From contig JAUXRG010000108.1 of the NCBI GenBank assembly GCA_030681795.1, positions 62,001-126,000 on the forward strand: a stretch of DNA of 64,000 nucleotides, given 5' to 3'. Every line of letters begins with the position of its first letter. The stretch's first letter is position 1. A model generated the notes under the pieces. The model had not been told where the DNA came from, did no database searches, and saw only the letters and a list, made by a program, of their open reading frames with translations. The position numbers were made by a program, and so were the translations under genes. This document shows positions 30,519 through 37,854 of the stretch, one piece after another. This stretch comes from Rubrivivax sp. Its GTDB lineage: Bacteria; Pseudomonadota; Gammaproteobacteria; Burkholderiales; Burkholderiaceae_C.

Positions 30519-31142
30519 GTGTCGCAGCTCTTCGAAGTCCACCCCCAGAACCCGCAGCTGCGGCTGCTCAAGCAGGCCGCGCAGATCCTGCAGGCCGGGG
30601 GCGTGGCGGCCGTGCCCACCGACAGCAGCTATGCACTGGTGTGCCGGCTGGACGACAAGGCGGCGGCGGAGAATATGCGCCGCATCCGCCAGGTGGACGA
30701 CAAGCACCACCTCACGCTGCTGTGCCGCGACCTGAGTGAACTGGCCAGCTACGCGAAGGTGGACAACCGCCAGTACCGGCTGCTCAAGCTCGGCACGCCC
30801 GGGCCTTACACCTTCATCCTGGAAGCCACCAAGGAAGTGCCGCGGCGGCTCTCGCACCCCAGCCGACGCACGGTCGGCCTGCGCGTGCCCGACCACAAGG
30901 TCACCCAGGGACTGCTGGCGCTGTTCGGCGAGCCGCTGGCAGCCACGACGCTGATCGCGCCCGGCGAGAGCGAGCCACTGAACGACGCCGGCGAGATCCG
31001 CGATCGCTTCCAGAAGCTGCTGCAGGCGGTGGTGGATGCCGGTGCCTGCCCGCGTGAGCCCACCACCGTCATCGACCTCAGTGGCGACGAGCCGGTGCTG
31101 GTGCGCCAGGGTCGGGGCGACTTGGCGCGGCTGGGGCTCTGA
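30519..31142 (+). CDS. YciO-like protein of the Sua5/YciO/YrdC family
   Basis: A 207-residue protein, the length of E. coli YciO (206). The family binds RNA and nucleotides; Sua5/YrdC make threonylcarbamoyl-AMP for tRNA t6A, while YciO itself has a related but unsettled role. Matching segments: GGVAAVPTDSSYAL, KHHLTLLCRDLSELA, GPYTFILEATKEVPRR and the VGLRVPDH motif. Start is GTG at 30519 (MSQLFEVHPQNPQ); YciO homologs begin with the same MSQ-F-HP pattern. No partner of the t6A pathway is nearby. Confidence 0.9.
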   Translation: MSQLFEVHPQNPQLRLLKQAAQILQAGGVAAVPTDSSYALVCRLDDKAAAENMRRIRQVDDKHHLTLLCRDLSELASYAKVDNRQYRLLKLGTPGPYTFILEATKEVPRRLSHPSRRTVGLRVPDHKVTQGLLALFGEPLAATTLIAPGESEPLNDAGEIRDRFQKLLQAVVDAGACPREPTTVIDLSGDEPVLVRQGRGDLARLGL

Positions 31143-31282
31143 ACGCCCGACACCCCACGAATGACACTGGAGTACTGCCCCGCAGTTGCCTACACTTCAG
31201 TCGGGTTTTCGCGATTTGATTGGCTGTGCTGTGCTCGGTGGTGAGGTCCATCCCAAGGATGGTTCACAACAAGGGTGGTGTC

Positions 31283-31489
31283 ATGACTCGCTACAAACGC
31301 CGACTCGCTGTGGTGGCCTGTTTGTCAGTGCTGTGGCCTGCCTCGGCGGAGGGCCCGCCCAAGAACGCCCCGCCAGGGACCGTTTGTGTCACACCCCAAG
31401 GCTGGTGCCAGGCCGTCAGGCCCGGACCTTCGGGTGCAAAGTGCGCCTGCCAGACACCGGGCGGGTGGGTTCAGGGAACCTTGAATTAG
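31283..31489 (+). CDS. Small secreted cysteine-containing protein, unknown function
   Basis: A 68-residue protein I do not recognise. A basic N-terminus (MTRYKRRLAVV) and hydrophobic segment ending ASA suggest a signal peptide cleaved near residue 22. The mature part of about 46 residues has four cysteines and an imperfect internal repeat, CVTPQGWCQ and CQTPGGWVQ, separated by a GPSGAKC stretch. A Gly-rich site, AAGGGTGG, precedes ATG 31283. An in-frame ATG at 31220 is less likely because it would mask the signal peptide. It lies in a locally less GC-rich patch together with the next gene. Confidence 0.6.
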   Translation: MTRYKRRLAVVACLSVLWPASAEGPPKNAPPGTVCVTPQGWCQAVRPGPSGAKCACQTPGGWVQGTLN

Positions 31490-31522
31490 GCCACTTCAGG
31501 CGCCGCGGTCACTTCGCCTGCC

Positions 31523-32806
31523 ATGAATCCGACGTGGATCAGCACACTGCTTGACGAAGCGCGAACGCTCGCCGGACACGCTCTGCGCACGGGCACTCTC
31601 CCGCCACACAGTTGCATTTTCGAGCTCATTGACTCGACGACACAGACGCTGGTGCGCGGCGAACAGCCTGCGCATGCGCCACTGGTCGCCGAAATGCAAA
31701 GTGTCTCCAGGGCAGCCGGCATCAGCATTGAGCAGTTGATGCAACGCGAGACACGGCTCGGCCGGCTGAGCCGGCGGGCCGCCCTGGCCACGCCCTACCT
31801 GGTCGGTTTCATGACCCTGCTGCTCACCCTGTATCTTGCATTCCAGAGTTCCGAATTGCACAAGGCTGACCTCGCACTGCGCGAGTACCAGGATCTGCAA
31901 GGCGAACGCTTGCAGGAGAAGATTTATCAGGCCTGGAAGCTGCACCATTACGAGCGCGTGCTCAACGTCCAGGGGCCCGCATTGGCGCAGCTTGACGGAT
32001 ATCAGCAACTGGTCCTTGATTCGAAGCGCCTGTATGAGAAGCGCTCGGCGGTGCAATCGTTGTTGCTGGACTCCTCGGTGATCCGGTACCTTCCCGATGT
32101 CTTCAAGTACAGCGCGCTCCCGCAGCCCGCCGCGCTCGACGCAGTGGAGGCGGATCCTGCGACCAAAGAACCCAAGCGGCCTGCGGCGACGGTCGAAGAA
32201 GCGCAATCCGGTGCGGAGCAGCAGCGGGAGCTGATGGCGGTTGGCCCTGACTGCTCGAAGGAACCGCTTGCGCGGACCGCAAGCGACACCGCAGCTCCCT
32301 ACGGGAGCACGGCCGAGCTCGACAATTTCAGGCGAAGCATCGCTTGTTTCGTGCAGTCGATACAGATCCAGGGCGACCACGACTACCCGATGGTTTCGAT
32401 GATCTACGAGACCCGCAACAAGGTGAACCTGCTTGTCTCGTGGATGCTGCCTGGGCTGTATGGCTTGCTCGGCGCATGCGTATTCCTGATGCGCGACCTG
32501 CTGCGCGTCAACGGCCTTGGCACGGTAGGCCCCGACGCCCGGATCGTCGACCTGCTTTCGCTACTGTTGCGGGTCTCGCTGGGCGGCCTGGCCGGGATCA
32601 TCATCGGCTGGTTCTGGGTACCTACCGCGGGAACGCCGAATTCTTCGGCGATTGCGGTGTCGTCGATTTCGTTCGGGGTGGCTTTCCTGGCGGGCTTCAG
32701 CATCGACAGCTTGTTCGCGCTGCTCGATCGCCTGATCAAGAACTTCCGCAGCCCCGACGAGGACAAGCCCGCCGGCGCCGTCAAGTCGACCGAAGGCAAG
32801 GCTTGA
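31523..32806 (+). CDS. Four-segment membrane protein, unknown function
   Basis: An unrecognised 427-residue protein. Membrane segments are seen at about residues 87-107, 302-323, 346-366 and 380-401. Residues 108-175 look helical and charged (coiled-coil-like), and 200-300 form a soluble region rich in Ala, Glu and Pro with two Cys (CSKE, IACF). The tail is hydrophilic. Topology suggests one segment, a roughly 190-residue soluble domain, then a three-segment C-terminal bundle. Codon choice is less GC-biased than that of neighbours (more TTG, GAT and TCG), hinting at acquisition. Start ATG at 31523; no homolog function known to me. Confidence 0.7.
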   Translation: MNPTWISTLLDEARTLAGHALRTGTLPPHSCIFELIDSTTQTLVRGEQPAHAPLVAEMQSVSRAAGISIEQLMQRETRLGRLSRRAALATPYLVGFMTLLLTLYLAFQSSELHKADLALREYQDLQGERLQEKIYQAWKLHHYERVLNVQGPALAQLDGYQQLVLDSKRLYEKRSAVQSLLLDSSVIRYLPDVFKYSALPQPAALDAVEADPATKEPKRPAATVEEAQSGAEQQRELMAVGPDCSKEPLARTASDTAAPYGSTAELDNFRRSIACFVQSIQIQGDHDYPMVSMIYETRNKVNLLVSWMLPGLYGLLGACVFLMRDLLRVNGLGTVGPDARIVDLLSLLLRVSLGGLAGIIIGWFWVPTAGTPNSSAIAVSSISFGVAFLAGFSIDSLFALLDRLIKNFRSPDEDKPAGAVKSTEGKA

Positions 32807-32966
32807 ACTGATGCACCCCGACCAGGGGAAGTACAGGTGGGAAAATGCACTCACCGCCTACGCGGCAAGATATCTCGCGGGCCCTGGGGGCTGAACTCCA
32901 CTTGCGGCTGCGCGCAGCGGCAGCATGATCGCAAAGATCGACCGGCGGGAGGCCTGCGCACAGGAC

Positions 32967-33311
32967 TCAGATCGCGGCCGTCACCACCATCTCGACACGC
33001 CACTCGGGCTTGGCCAGGTTCGCCTGCACCGTGGCCCGGGGCGGCGCATGGCCGGCGGGCAGCCAGGCTTCCCAGACCGCGTTCATGGCCGGGAAATCGG
33101 CCAGGTCCTTGATGAAGATCTGGCACATCAGCAGCTTGCTCTTGTCGCTGCCGGCACGCGCCAGCAGGGCGTCGATGGCGGCCAGCACCTGGCGCGTCTG
33201 GCCTGTGATGTCCTGCGAACCGTCCGCCGCCACCTGCCCGGCCAGGTAGCACACGCCGTTGTGCACGGCCATCTCGGACAGCCGCGCTCCGATGTCGAAT
33301 CTCTGGACCAT
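32967..33311 (-). CDS. RidA family protein
   Basis: A 114-residue member of the RidA/YjgF/UK114 family. Members with the full active site deaminate reactive enamines and imines; subgroups differ in substrate. The N-terminal half (MVQRFDIGARLSEMAVHNGVCYLAGQVA) and the RATVQANLAKPEWRVEMVVTA end are family features; the Arg of RATV is the usual carboxylate-binding residue. ATG at 33311 is one base beyond the stop of plsY, so it is the last gene of a minus-strand operon. 160 bases without a gene lie downstream before the accessory membrane protein. Confidence 0.88.
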   Translation of the reverse strand: MVQRFDIGARLSEMAVHNGVCYLAGQVAADGSQDITGQTRQVLAAIDALLARAGSDKSKLLMCQIFIKDLADFPAMNAVWEAWLPAGHAPPRATVQANLAKPEWRVEMVVTAAI

Positions 33312-33312
33312 C

Positions 33313-34014
33313 TCAGTGGCGCCCCTTCCTGTGCTTGGGGTGGTGCGCGTGCGTGCCCCCGTGGTGGTGCGCCCGCGCCGGCTCGGGCAAGGCACCCTGC
33401 GGCCCGGCCTTCTGGCCGAGCTTGCTCTCGGTGCCGGCCACGAGCTTGCGGATATTGCCTTCGTGGCGCCAGATCAACAGCAGGCTCATCGGGATGAGCG
33501 CCAGGATCATCGGCTCCACACCCCAGATCAGCGCCTGGTAGAAAGGGGCGAAGACGGCGGATACCAATGCGGCCAGCGACGAATAGCGGAAGAAGGCCGC
33601 GATGATCAGCCAGGTGAGCAGCGTGGCCGCACCCAGCCAGGGGTTGATGGCCAGCAGCGCACCCGCCGCGGTGGCCACGCCCTTGCCGCCCTGGAAACGG
33701 AAGAACACCGGCCAGATATGGCCCACAAGAGCCGCCAGCCCGGCGAACGCCGCGGTGGTCTCGCCCAGGCCGAAGCGCGGGCCATAGATCAACACCAGCA
33801 GCACCGGCACATAGCCCTTGAGGGCATCCAGGGCCAGCGTGAGGACGGCCGCGGCCCGGTTCCCCGAACGCAGCACGTTGGTGGCGCCGGGGTTGCCCGA
33901 GCCGTAAGTGCGCGGGTCGGACAGGCCCATGGCGTGGCTGACGATGACCGCGAAAGAAAGCGAACCCACGAGGTACGCCCCGACGACAGCGATGAGTGAA
34001 TTCAGGCCTTGCAT
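33313..34014 (-). CDS. plsY: Glycerol-3-phosphate acyltransferase PlsY
   Basis: A 233-residue inner-membrane enzyme that acylates glycerol-3-phosphate from acyl-phosphate, the first step of phospholipid synthesis. The three conserved cytosolic loops are clear: GSGNPGATNVLR, the GHIWPVFFRFQGGKGVATA segment and WRHEGNIRKL. About five membrane segments are present. Unusually the C-terminus carries a histidine-rich basic tail of about 20 residues (HHHGGTHAHHPKHRKGRH). ATG at 34014. It precedes ridA (one-base gap) and follows ybaK. Confidence 0.95.
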   Translation of the reverse strand: MQGLNSLIAVVGAYLVGSLSFAVIVSHAMGLSDPRTYGSGNPGATNVLRSGNRAAAVLTLALDALKGYVPVLLVLIYGPRFGLGETTAAFAGLAALVGHIWPVFFRFQGGKGVATAAGALLAINPWLGAATLLTWLIIAAFFRYSSLAALVSAVFAPFYQALIWGVEPMILALIPMSLLLIWRHEGNIRKLVAGTESKLGQKAGPQGALPEPARAHHHGGTHAHHPKHRKGRH

Positions 34015-34089
34015 GGGGCGAAGAGTTTACGCCGCGGTCGCAAGGAAAAAGGGCACGGGAAGTGGGCCCCGCCCCGCGACCGATTCGAC

Positions 34090-34662
34090 CTACAGCGCGC
34101 AGCTCACCGCACGCGCGCCCAGCGCCGCCGTGAGCACGGCCGGCGCGATGCCCACCAGGTAGCCGCGCCGCCCGCCGTTGATAAAGACGCGCGGCAACTC
34201 GAGCACCGTGGCCTGCACGAATACCGGCATGGCCTTGCGCGTGGCAAAAGGCGAAGTGCCGCCGACCAGGTAGCCGCTGTGGCGCTGCGCCACCTCGGGC
34301 TTGCAGGGCTCGACGCTCTTCACGCCGATCTCGCGCGCCAGGCTCTTGGTGCTGACCTGGCGGTCGCCGTGCATCAGCACGATGAGCGGCTGCGCCTTGT
34401 CGTCCTGCATCACCAGCGTCTTCACGACCTGGTGCTCGTCCACGCCGAGCTGCTTTGCGCTCTCGGTGGTGCCGCCGTGGTCCACGTAGCCGTAGGGATG
34501 CTCGGTGAACTCGACACCCCGCTCGCGCAGCCACTGCGTGGCCGGCGTTTCGGAAACATGTCTCCCCCCGGAAGCGGCCTTCGGCCGCCTCCCCCCAGGG
34601 GGCACCGCCAGCGGCCCGGCCAAGCCGGTTCCGCGGCGGTCGCTCGGCTTGCCCTTATCCAT
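34090..34662 (-). CDS. ybaK: YbaK/EbsC family Cys-tRNA(Pro) deacylase with repeat-derived N-terminus
   Basis: A 190-residue protein whose residues about 37-190 match the YbaK family, which hydrolyses Cys mischarged on tRNA-Pro. Family features: TPATQWLRERGVEFTEHPY, VKTLVMQ, the catalytic Lys region, and GGTSPFATRKAMPVF. Homologs begin close to the SETPATQW stretch, but here the codon in that position is GTT and the first usable in-frame start is ATG 34662, which adds about 36 residues rich in Gly, Pro and Arg. Those residues are encoded by a GC-rich hairpin element. It follows murA by five bases and precedes plsY by 75 bases. Confidence 0.85.
   Translation of the reverse strand: MDKGKPSDRRGTGLAGPLAVPPGGRRPKAASGGRHVSETPATQWLRERGVEFTEHPYGYVDHGGTTESAKQLGVDEHQVVKTLVMQDDKAQPLIVLMHGDRQVSTKSLAREIGVKSVEPCKPEVAQRHSGYLVGGTSPFATRKAMPVFVQATVLELPRVFINGGRRGYLVGIAPAVLTAALGARAVSCAL
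34558..34662. repeat. GC-rich hairpin element at the 5' end of ybaK
   Basis: The core is a palindrome at 34570-34592 (GGAAGCGGCC, three-base loop, then the near-complement), flanked by C6 and C6AGGGGG runs and a further GCGGCCCGGCCAAGCCGG segment. Elements with this look are, from memory, widespread between genes in Comamonadaceae. Here it lies inside the only start-containing reading frame of ybaK. Confidence 0.6.
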
Positions 34663-34667
34663 GACAC

Positions 34668-35969
34668 TCAGTCACCTTCGACCCACTCGATCTGCGCGCC
34701 GAGCGCGCGGATGTTCTCGGCAAAACGCGGGTGCGCCCGGCGTACCGGCGTGGCGTTCTTGATCACCGACTTGCCGGGGATGCTGGCCGCCAGCATGAGC
34801 AGCGCGATGGCCACGCGGATGATGTAGGGGCTCTCCACCTCGGCCGGTGCCAGCGGCTTGCCACCAAAGGTGATGATGCGGTGCGGATCGGCCATGAAGG
34901 CGTGGGCACCGAACTTGGAGAGCTCGCTCGTCCAGCCCATCGCGCCCTCGTAGACCTTGTTCCAGTACATCACGCTGCCCTCGGCGCGCACGCCCAGGGC
35001 GACGAAGATGGGCAACAGGTCCACCGGCAGGTAGGGCCAGGGCGCGGCCTCGATCTTCTGCAGGATGTTCCTGGTGAACGGCTCGCGCACCTTCAGCGGG
35101 CCGTCGACCACGGTGTGGCTCCAGCCGCCCTCGTGCACCACCTGCACGCCGAACTTGGCGAAGGTGCGGTCGATGAGCGGAAACTGTTCGGGCGCGGAGT
35201 TCTTCACCGTGATGCAGCCGCCGGTGATGGCGCCCAGCGCCATGAAGGTCACGGCCTCGTGGAAGTCCTCGGCAAACTTGAATTCGCCGCCCGCCAGCTG
35301 GCGCACGCCGTGCACCGTGAGCTTGCTCGTGCCGATGCCCTCGATCTGCGCACCCAGCAGCGCCATGAAGTGGCAGAACTCCTGCACGTGCGGCTCGCTG
35401 GCCGCGTTCATCAGCGTGCTCGTGCCATGCGCCAGCGCGGCGCAGAGCACGAAATTCTCGGTGGTGGTGACGCTGGCGTAGTCCAGCCAGTGGTGGTTGG
35501 CCTTGAGCCCGCCCTCGGCATGGATGATCAGCGCCTCGGGCCGGCGCTCCACGCGGCAGCCGAAGCGCTCCATCACCTCCACATGCGGGTCGATCTCGCG
35601 CACGCCCAGCGTGCAGCCCTGCACGTCGTTCTCGATGCGCGCCGCGCCGAAGCGCGCCAGCAGCGGCGGCACGAGCATGATCGACGAGCGCATCTCCTCG
35701 GGCAGGTGGTGCTCGGCAGGGTCGAAGCGCGTGTCGCGGTGGTGCACCTCGAGGAGGCCGCTGGCGTAGTCCACGCTGACCTGGCTGCCCAGCGCGCGGA
35801 AGATCTCCAGGATCTTGCGCACGTCGGTGATCTCCGGGATGCCCACCAGGCGCACCGGCTCGCGCGTGAGCAGCGTGGCGCACAAGATGGGCAATACGGC
35901 ATTCTTGTTGGCCGAAGGGACGATGCGGCCGGTGAGCGGCGTGCCGCCGTGGACGATGAGGTTCGCCAT
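34668..35969 (-). CDS. UDP-N-acetylglucosamine 1-carboxyvinyltransferase (MurA-like)
   Basis: A 433-residue enolpyruvyl transferase. MurA makes the first committed precursor of peptidoglycan. Catalytic residues expected for MurA are present: Lys22-Asn23 in SANKNAVLP, Arg94 in MRSSIML, and Cys119 in NDVQGCTLG, the phosphoenolpyruvate- and fosfomycin-reactive Cys. The middle and C-terminal parts diverge from typical MurA, e.g. WPYLPVDLLPIF replaces the usual PGFPTDMQAQ segment, and the gene is not near hisG as is usual for Burkholderiales murA, so this may be a second paralogue. It leads a minus-strand operon (ybaK, plsY, ridA follow). ATG at 35969. Confidence 0.8.
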   Translation of the reverse strand: MANLIVHGGTPLTGRIVPSANKNAVLPILCATLLTREPVRLVGIPEITDVRKILEIFRALGSQVSVDYASGLLEVHHRDTRFDPAEHHLPEEMRSSIMLVPPLLARFGAARIENDVQGCTLGVREIDPHVEVMERFGCRVERRPEALIIHAEGGLKANHHWLDYASVTTTENFVLCAALAHGTSTLMNAASEPHVQEFCHFMALLGAQIEGIGTSKLTVHGVRQLAGGEFKFAEDFHEAVTFMALGAITGGCITVKNSAPEQFPLIDRTFAKFGVQVVHEGGWSHTVVDGPLKVREPFTRNILQKIEAAPWPYLPVDLLPIFVALGVRAEGSVMYWNKVYEGAMGWTSELSKFGAHAFMADPHRIITFGGKPLAPAEVESPYIIRVAIALLMLAASIPGKSVIKNATPVRRAHPRFAENIRALGAQIEWVEGD

Positions 35970-36054
35970 GAAGTGTTCTCAGTGAGTCGGAGCGGTGCGA
36001 TTGTCGCGCCCGGCCGGGGTGACCCTGGCGGTGCGGCGCCGGCTACTGCGCCAA

Positions 36055-37116
36055 CTACTGCGCCGGGTCGCGGATGCGCCAGCGGATCGCGTCGATCTCC
36101 GCCAGCAACTCGGCCGACAGCCGCGTGCCCCAGGCCGCGAGGTTCTCGTCGAGCTGGGCCAGGCTGGTCACACCGATGAGGGTGCTGGCCACGCGCCAGC
36201 TGCCATAGCAAAAAGCCAGCGCCATCTGCGTGGGCGTGAGGCCATGCCGGCGCGCCAGCGCGTTGTACTCGCGTGCTGCGGCCAGGGCCTCGGGCCGCGC
36301 CCAGCGTTGCTGGCGCATGGCAGCGAACTGCGCGATGCGGCCGAGCTCGGGCCGATCGGCGTCGAAGCCGGGCTCGTCGTATTTGCCGGTGAGCGTGCCG
36401 AAACCCAGCGGCGAATACGCCAGCAGGCCGACCCCGGTGCGATGCAGCGTTTCGTCCAGGCCGTTGTCCACTGCGCGGTTGACCAGCGCATACGGGTTCT
36501 GCACGCTCACGATGCGCGGCAGGCCGTGCTGTTCAGCCAGGCGCACGAATTCACCCACGCCCCAGGGCGTCTCGTTGCTCAGGCCGATATGCCGCACCTT
36601 GCCCGCCTGCACCAGGCCGGCCAGCGCCTGCAGTTGCTCCTGGATGCTGCGGTAGGCCCTGTCCTGGGTCGGGTCGAAATACAGCGCCCCGAAGGACGGC
36701 GCGTTGCGGTTGGGCCAGTGGATCTGGTACAGATCGATGACCTCGGTCTGCAGCCGGCGCAGGCTGTCTTCGCAGGCCTGCACGATCTCGCCGGCCTTCA
36801 GGTCGGTGCTGCCGTGGCGTATCCAGTCCATGCCGCGTGCCGGCCCGGATACCTTGGTGGCCAGCACCACGCGCTGGCGCACGCCGGGGCGACTCGCGAG
36901 CCAGCGGCCGATGATGGCTTCGGTGGCGCCGAAGGTCTCGCGCCGCGCCGGCACCGAGTACATCTCGGCGGTATCAATGAAGTCCACGCCGCGCTCCAGC
37001 GCGCGGTCGAGGATGGCGTGCGCCGTGGCTTCGTCCACCTGCTGGCCGAAGGTCATCGTGCCCAGGCCGATGCGGCTCACCCGCAGGCCGCTGCCGCCCA
37101 ATTCCGTGGTTTCCAT
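36055..37116 (-). CDS. Aldo/keto reductase (Tas-like)
   Basis: A 353-residue NADPH-dependent oxidoreductase with a TIM barrel. It fits the Tas-type subgroup in length and in TTELGGSGLRVSRIGLGTMTFG at the N-terminus. Active-site residues are visible: Asp and Tyr in FIDTAEMYS, Lys in VLATKVSG, and His in LYQIHWP. NADPH-binding parts in the C-terminal half (LLAYSPLGFGTLTGKY, STLIGVTSLAQLDENL) are intact. ATG at 37116. It is followed by 85 bases to murA on the same strand and could share its promoter region only in the reverse order, so it is probably transcribed alone. Confidence 0.93.
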   Translation of the reverse strand: METTELGGSGLRVSRIGLGTMTFGQQVDEATAHAILDRALERGVDFIDTAEMYSVPARRETFGATEAIIGRWLASRPGVRQRVVLATKVSGPARGMDWIRHGSTDLKAGEIVQACEDSLRRLQTEVIDLYQIHWPNRNAPSFGALYFDPTQDRAYRSIQEQLQALAGLVQAGKVRHIGLSNETPWGVGEFVRLAEQHGLPRIVSVQNPYALVNRAVDNGLDETLHRTGVGLLAYSPLGFGTLTGKYDEPGFDADRPELGRIAQFAAMRQQRWARPEALAAAREYNALARRHGLTPTQMALAFCYGSWRVASTLIGVTSLAQLDENLAAWGTRLSAELLAEIDAIRWRIRDPAQ

Positions 37117-37221
37117 CGCGTCAGCTCATCCTCGTGATCGAAGCGCGCCAGTGTGCATCAACAAGGCCTCCTGCGCGCCCCGCCGCCAAGCGCGGCGGAC
37201 GGGCCACTATGCTCGCCGCTG

Positions 37222-37854
37222 ATGCCCGAGCGCTTCACACACCGCGGGCCCCGCACCGCCACGGCGGCGCTGGTGCTGGGCCAGCACTTGCTGGTGGCCG
37301 CCCTGCTGCTGCGGCTGGGCGCCTGGCCCGACCGCGGCCCTCCTGCGGCCGAACAGCCCCCCTTGGTGGTGAGGCTGCTGCAGCTGGCGCAGCGGCCACC
37401 GCCAGCGCAGCCGCCTGCAACGGCCGCCCTACCCCCGGCGACCCGGGCCCCTGCCACGGCGCCGTTCACCACCGCCACTCCCCCTGCGCAAGAACCACCC
37501 CGATCTGCCGAACCCCAGGCCATCACGCTGCCGCCCGCGGCGGCGGCGTCCACTCCCGAAGCGGTTGGCAGCGCACCGTTGAACCTGACCTTGCCGCGCG
37601 CTGCCTCGGCGCCCTGGCGCAGCCGCAATCCGGCGCTGGAAGACGCCCGCGCCAACAGCGCGCCGGCCACACTCGAAAGCCGCACAACCCAAGCCATGGG
37701 CGGCGACGGGCCCTGGGTGCCAGAGCGACTGGGCAACGACCGCATTCGCCTGCGGCGCGGCAGCGAATGCATCGAGTTGCAGCGCTCGCGCGCCGGCCAG
37801 CTGGAGCTGGCCAACGGCGCCTTCAGGGACCTGTGGGCGGGGAAGAAGTGCTGA
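37222..37854 (+). CDS. Proline-rich inner-membrane-anchored periplasmic protein
   Basis: A 210-residue protein I cannot assign. One N-terminal membrane segment (about residues 17-38, ALVLGQHLLVAALLLRLGAW) is followed by a long Pro/Ala/Thr-rich stretch (residues 40-125) like the linker of TonB-type proteins, then a compact C-terminal part with two Cys (SECIEL and the final GKKC). It has the layout of an anchored periplasmic protein, but no TonB C-terminal signature is visible. Start ATG at 37222 (MPERFTHRG). Its 3' end overlaps the convergent acyl-CoA synthetase by 32 bases. Confidence 0.6.
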   Translation: MPERFTHRGPRTATAALVLGQHLLVAALLLRLGAWPDRGPPAAEQPPLVVRLLQLAQRPPPAQPPATAALPPATRAPATAPFTTATPPAQEPPRSAEPQAITLPPAAAASTPEAVGSAPLNLTLPRAASAPWRSRNPALEDARANSAPATLESRTTQAMGGDGPWVPERLGNDRIRLRRGSECIELQRSRAGQLELANGAFRDLWAGKKC

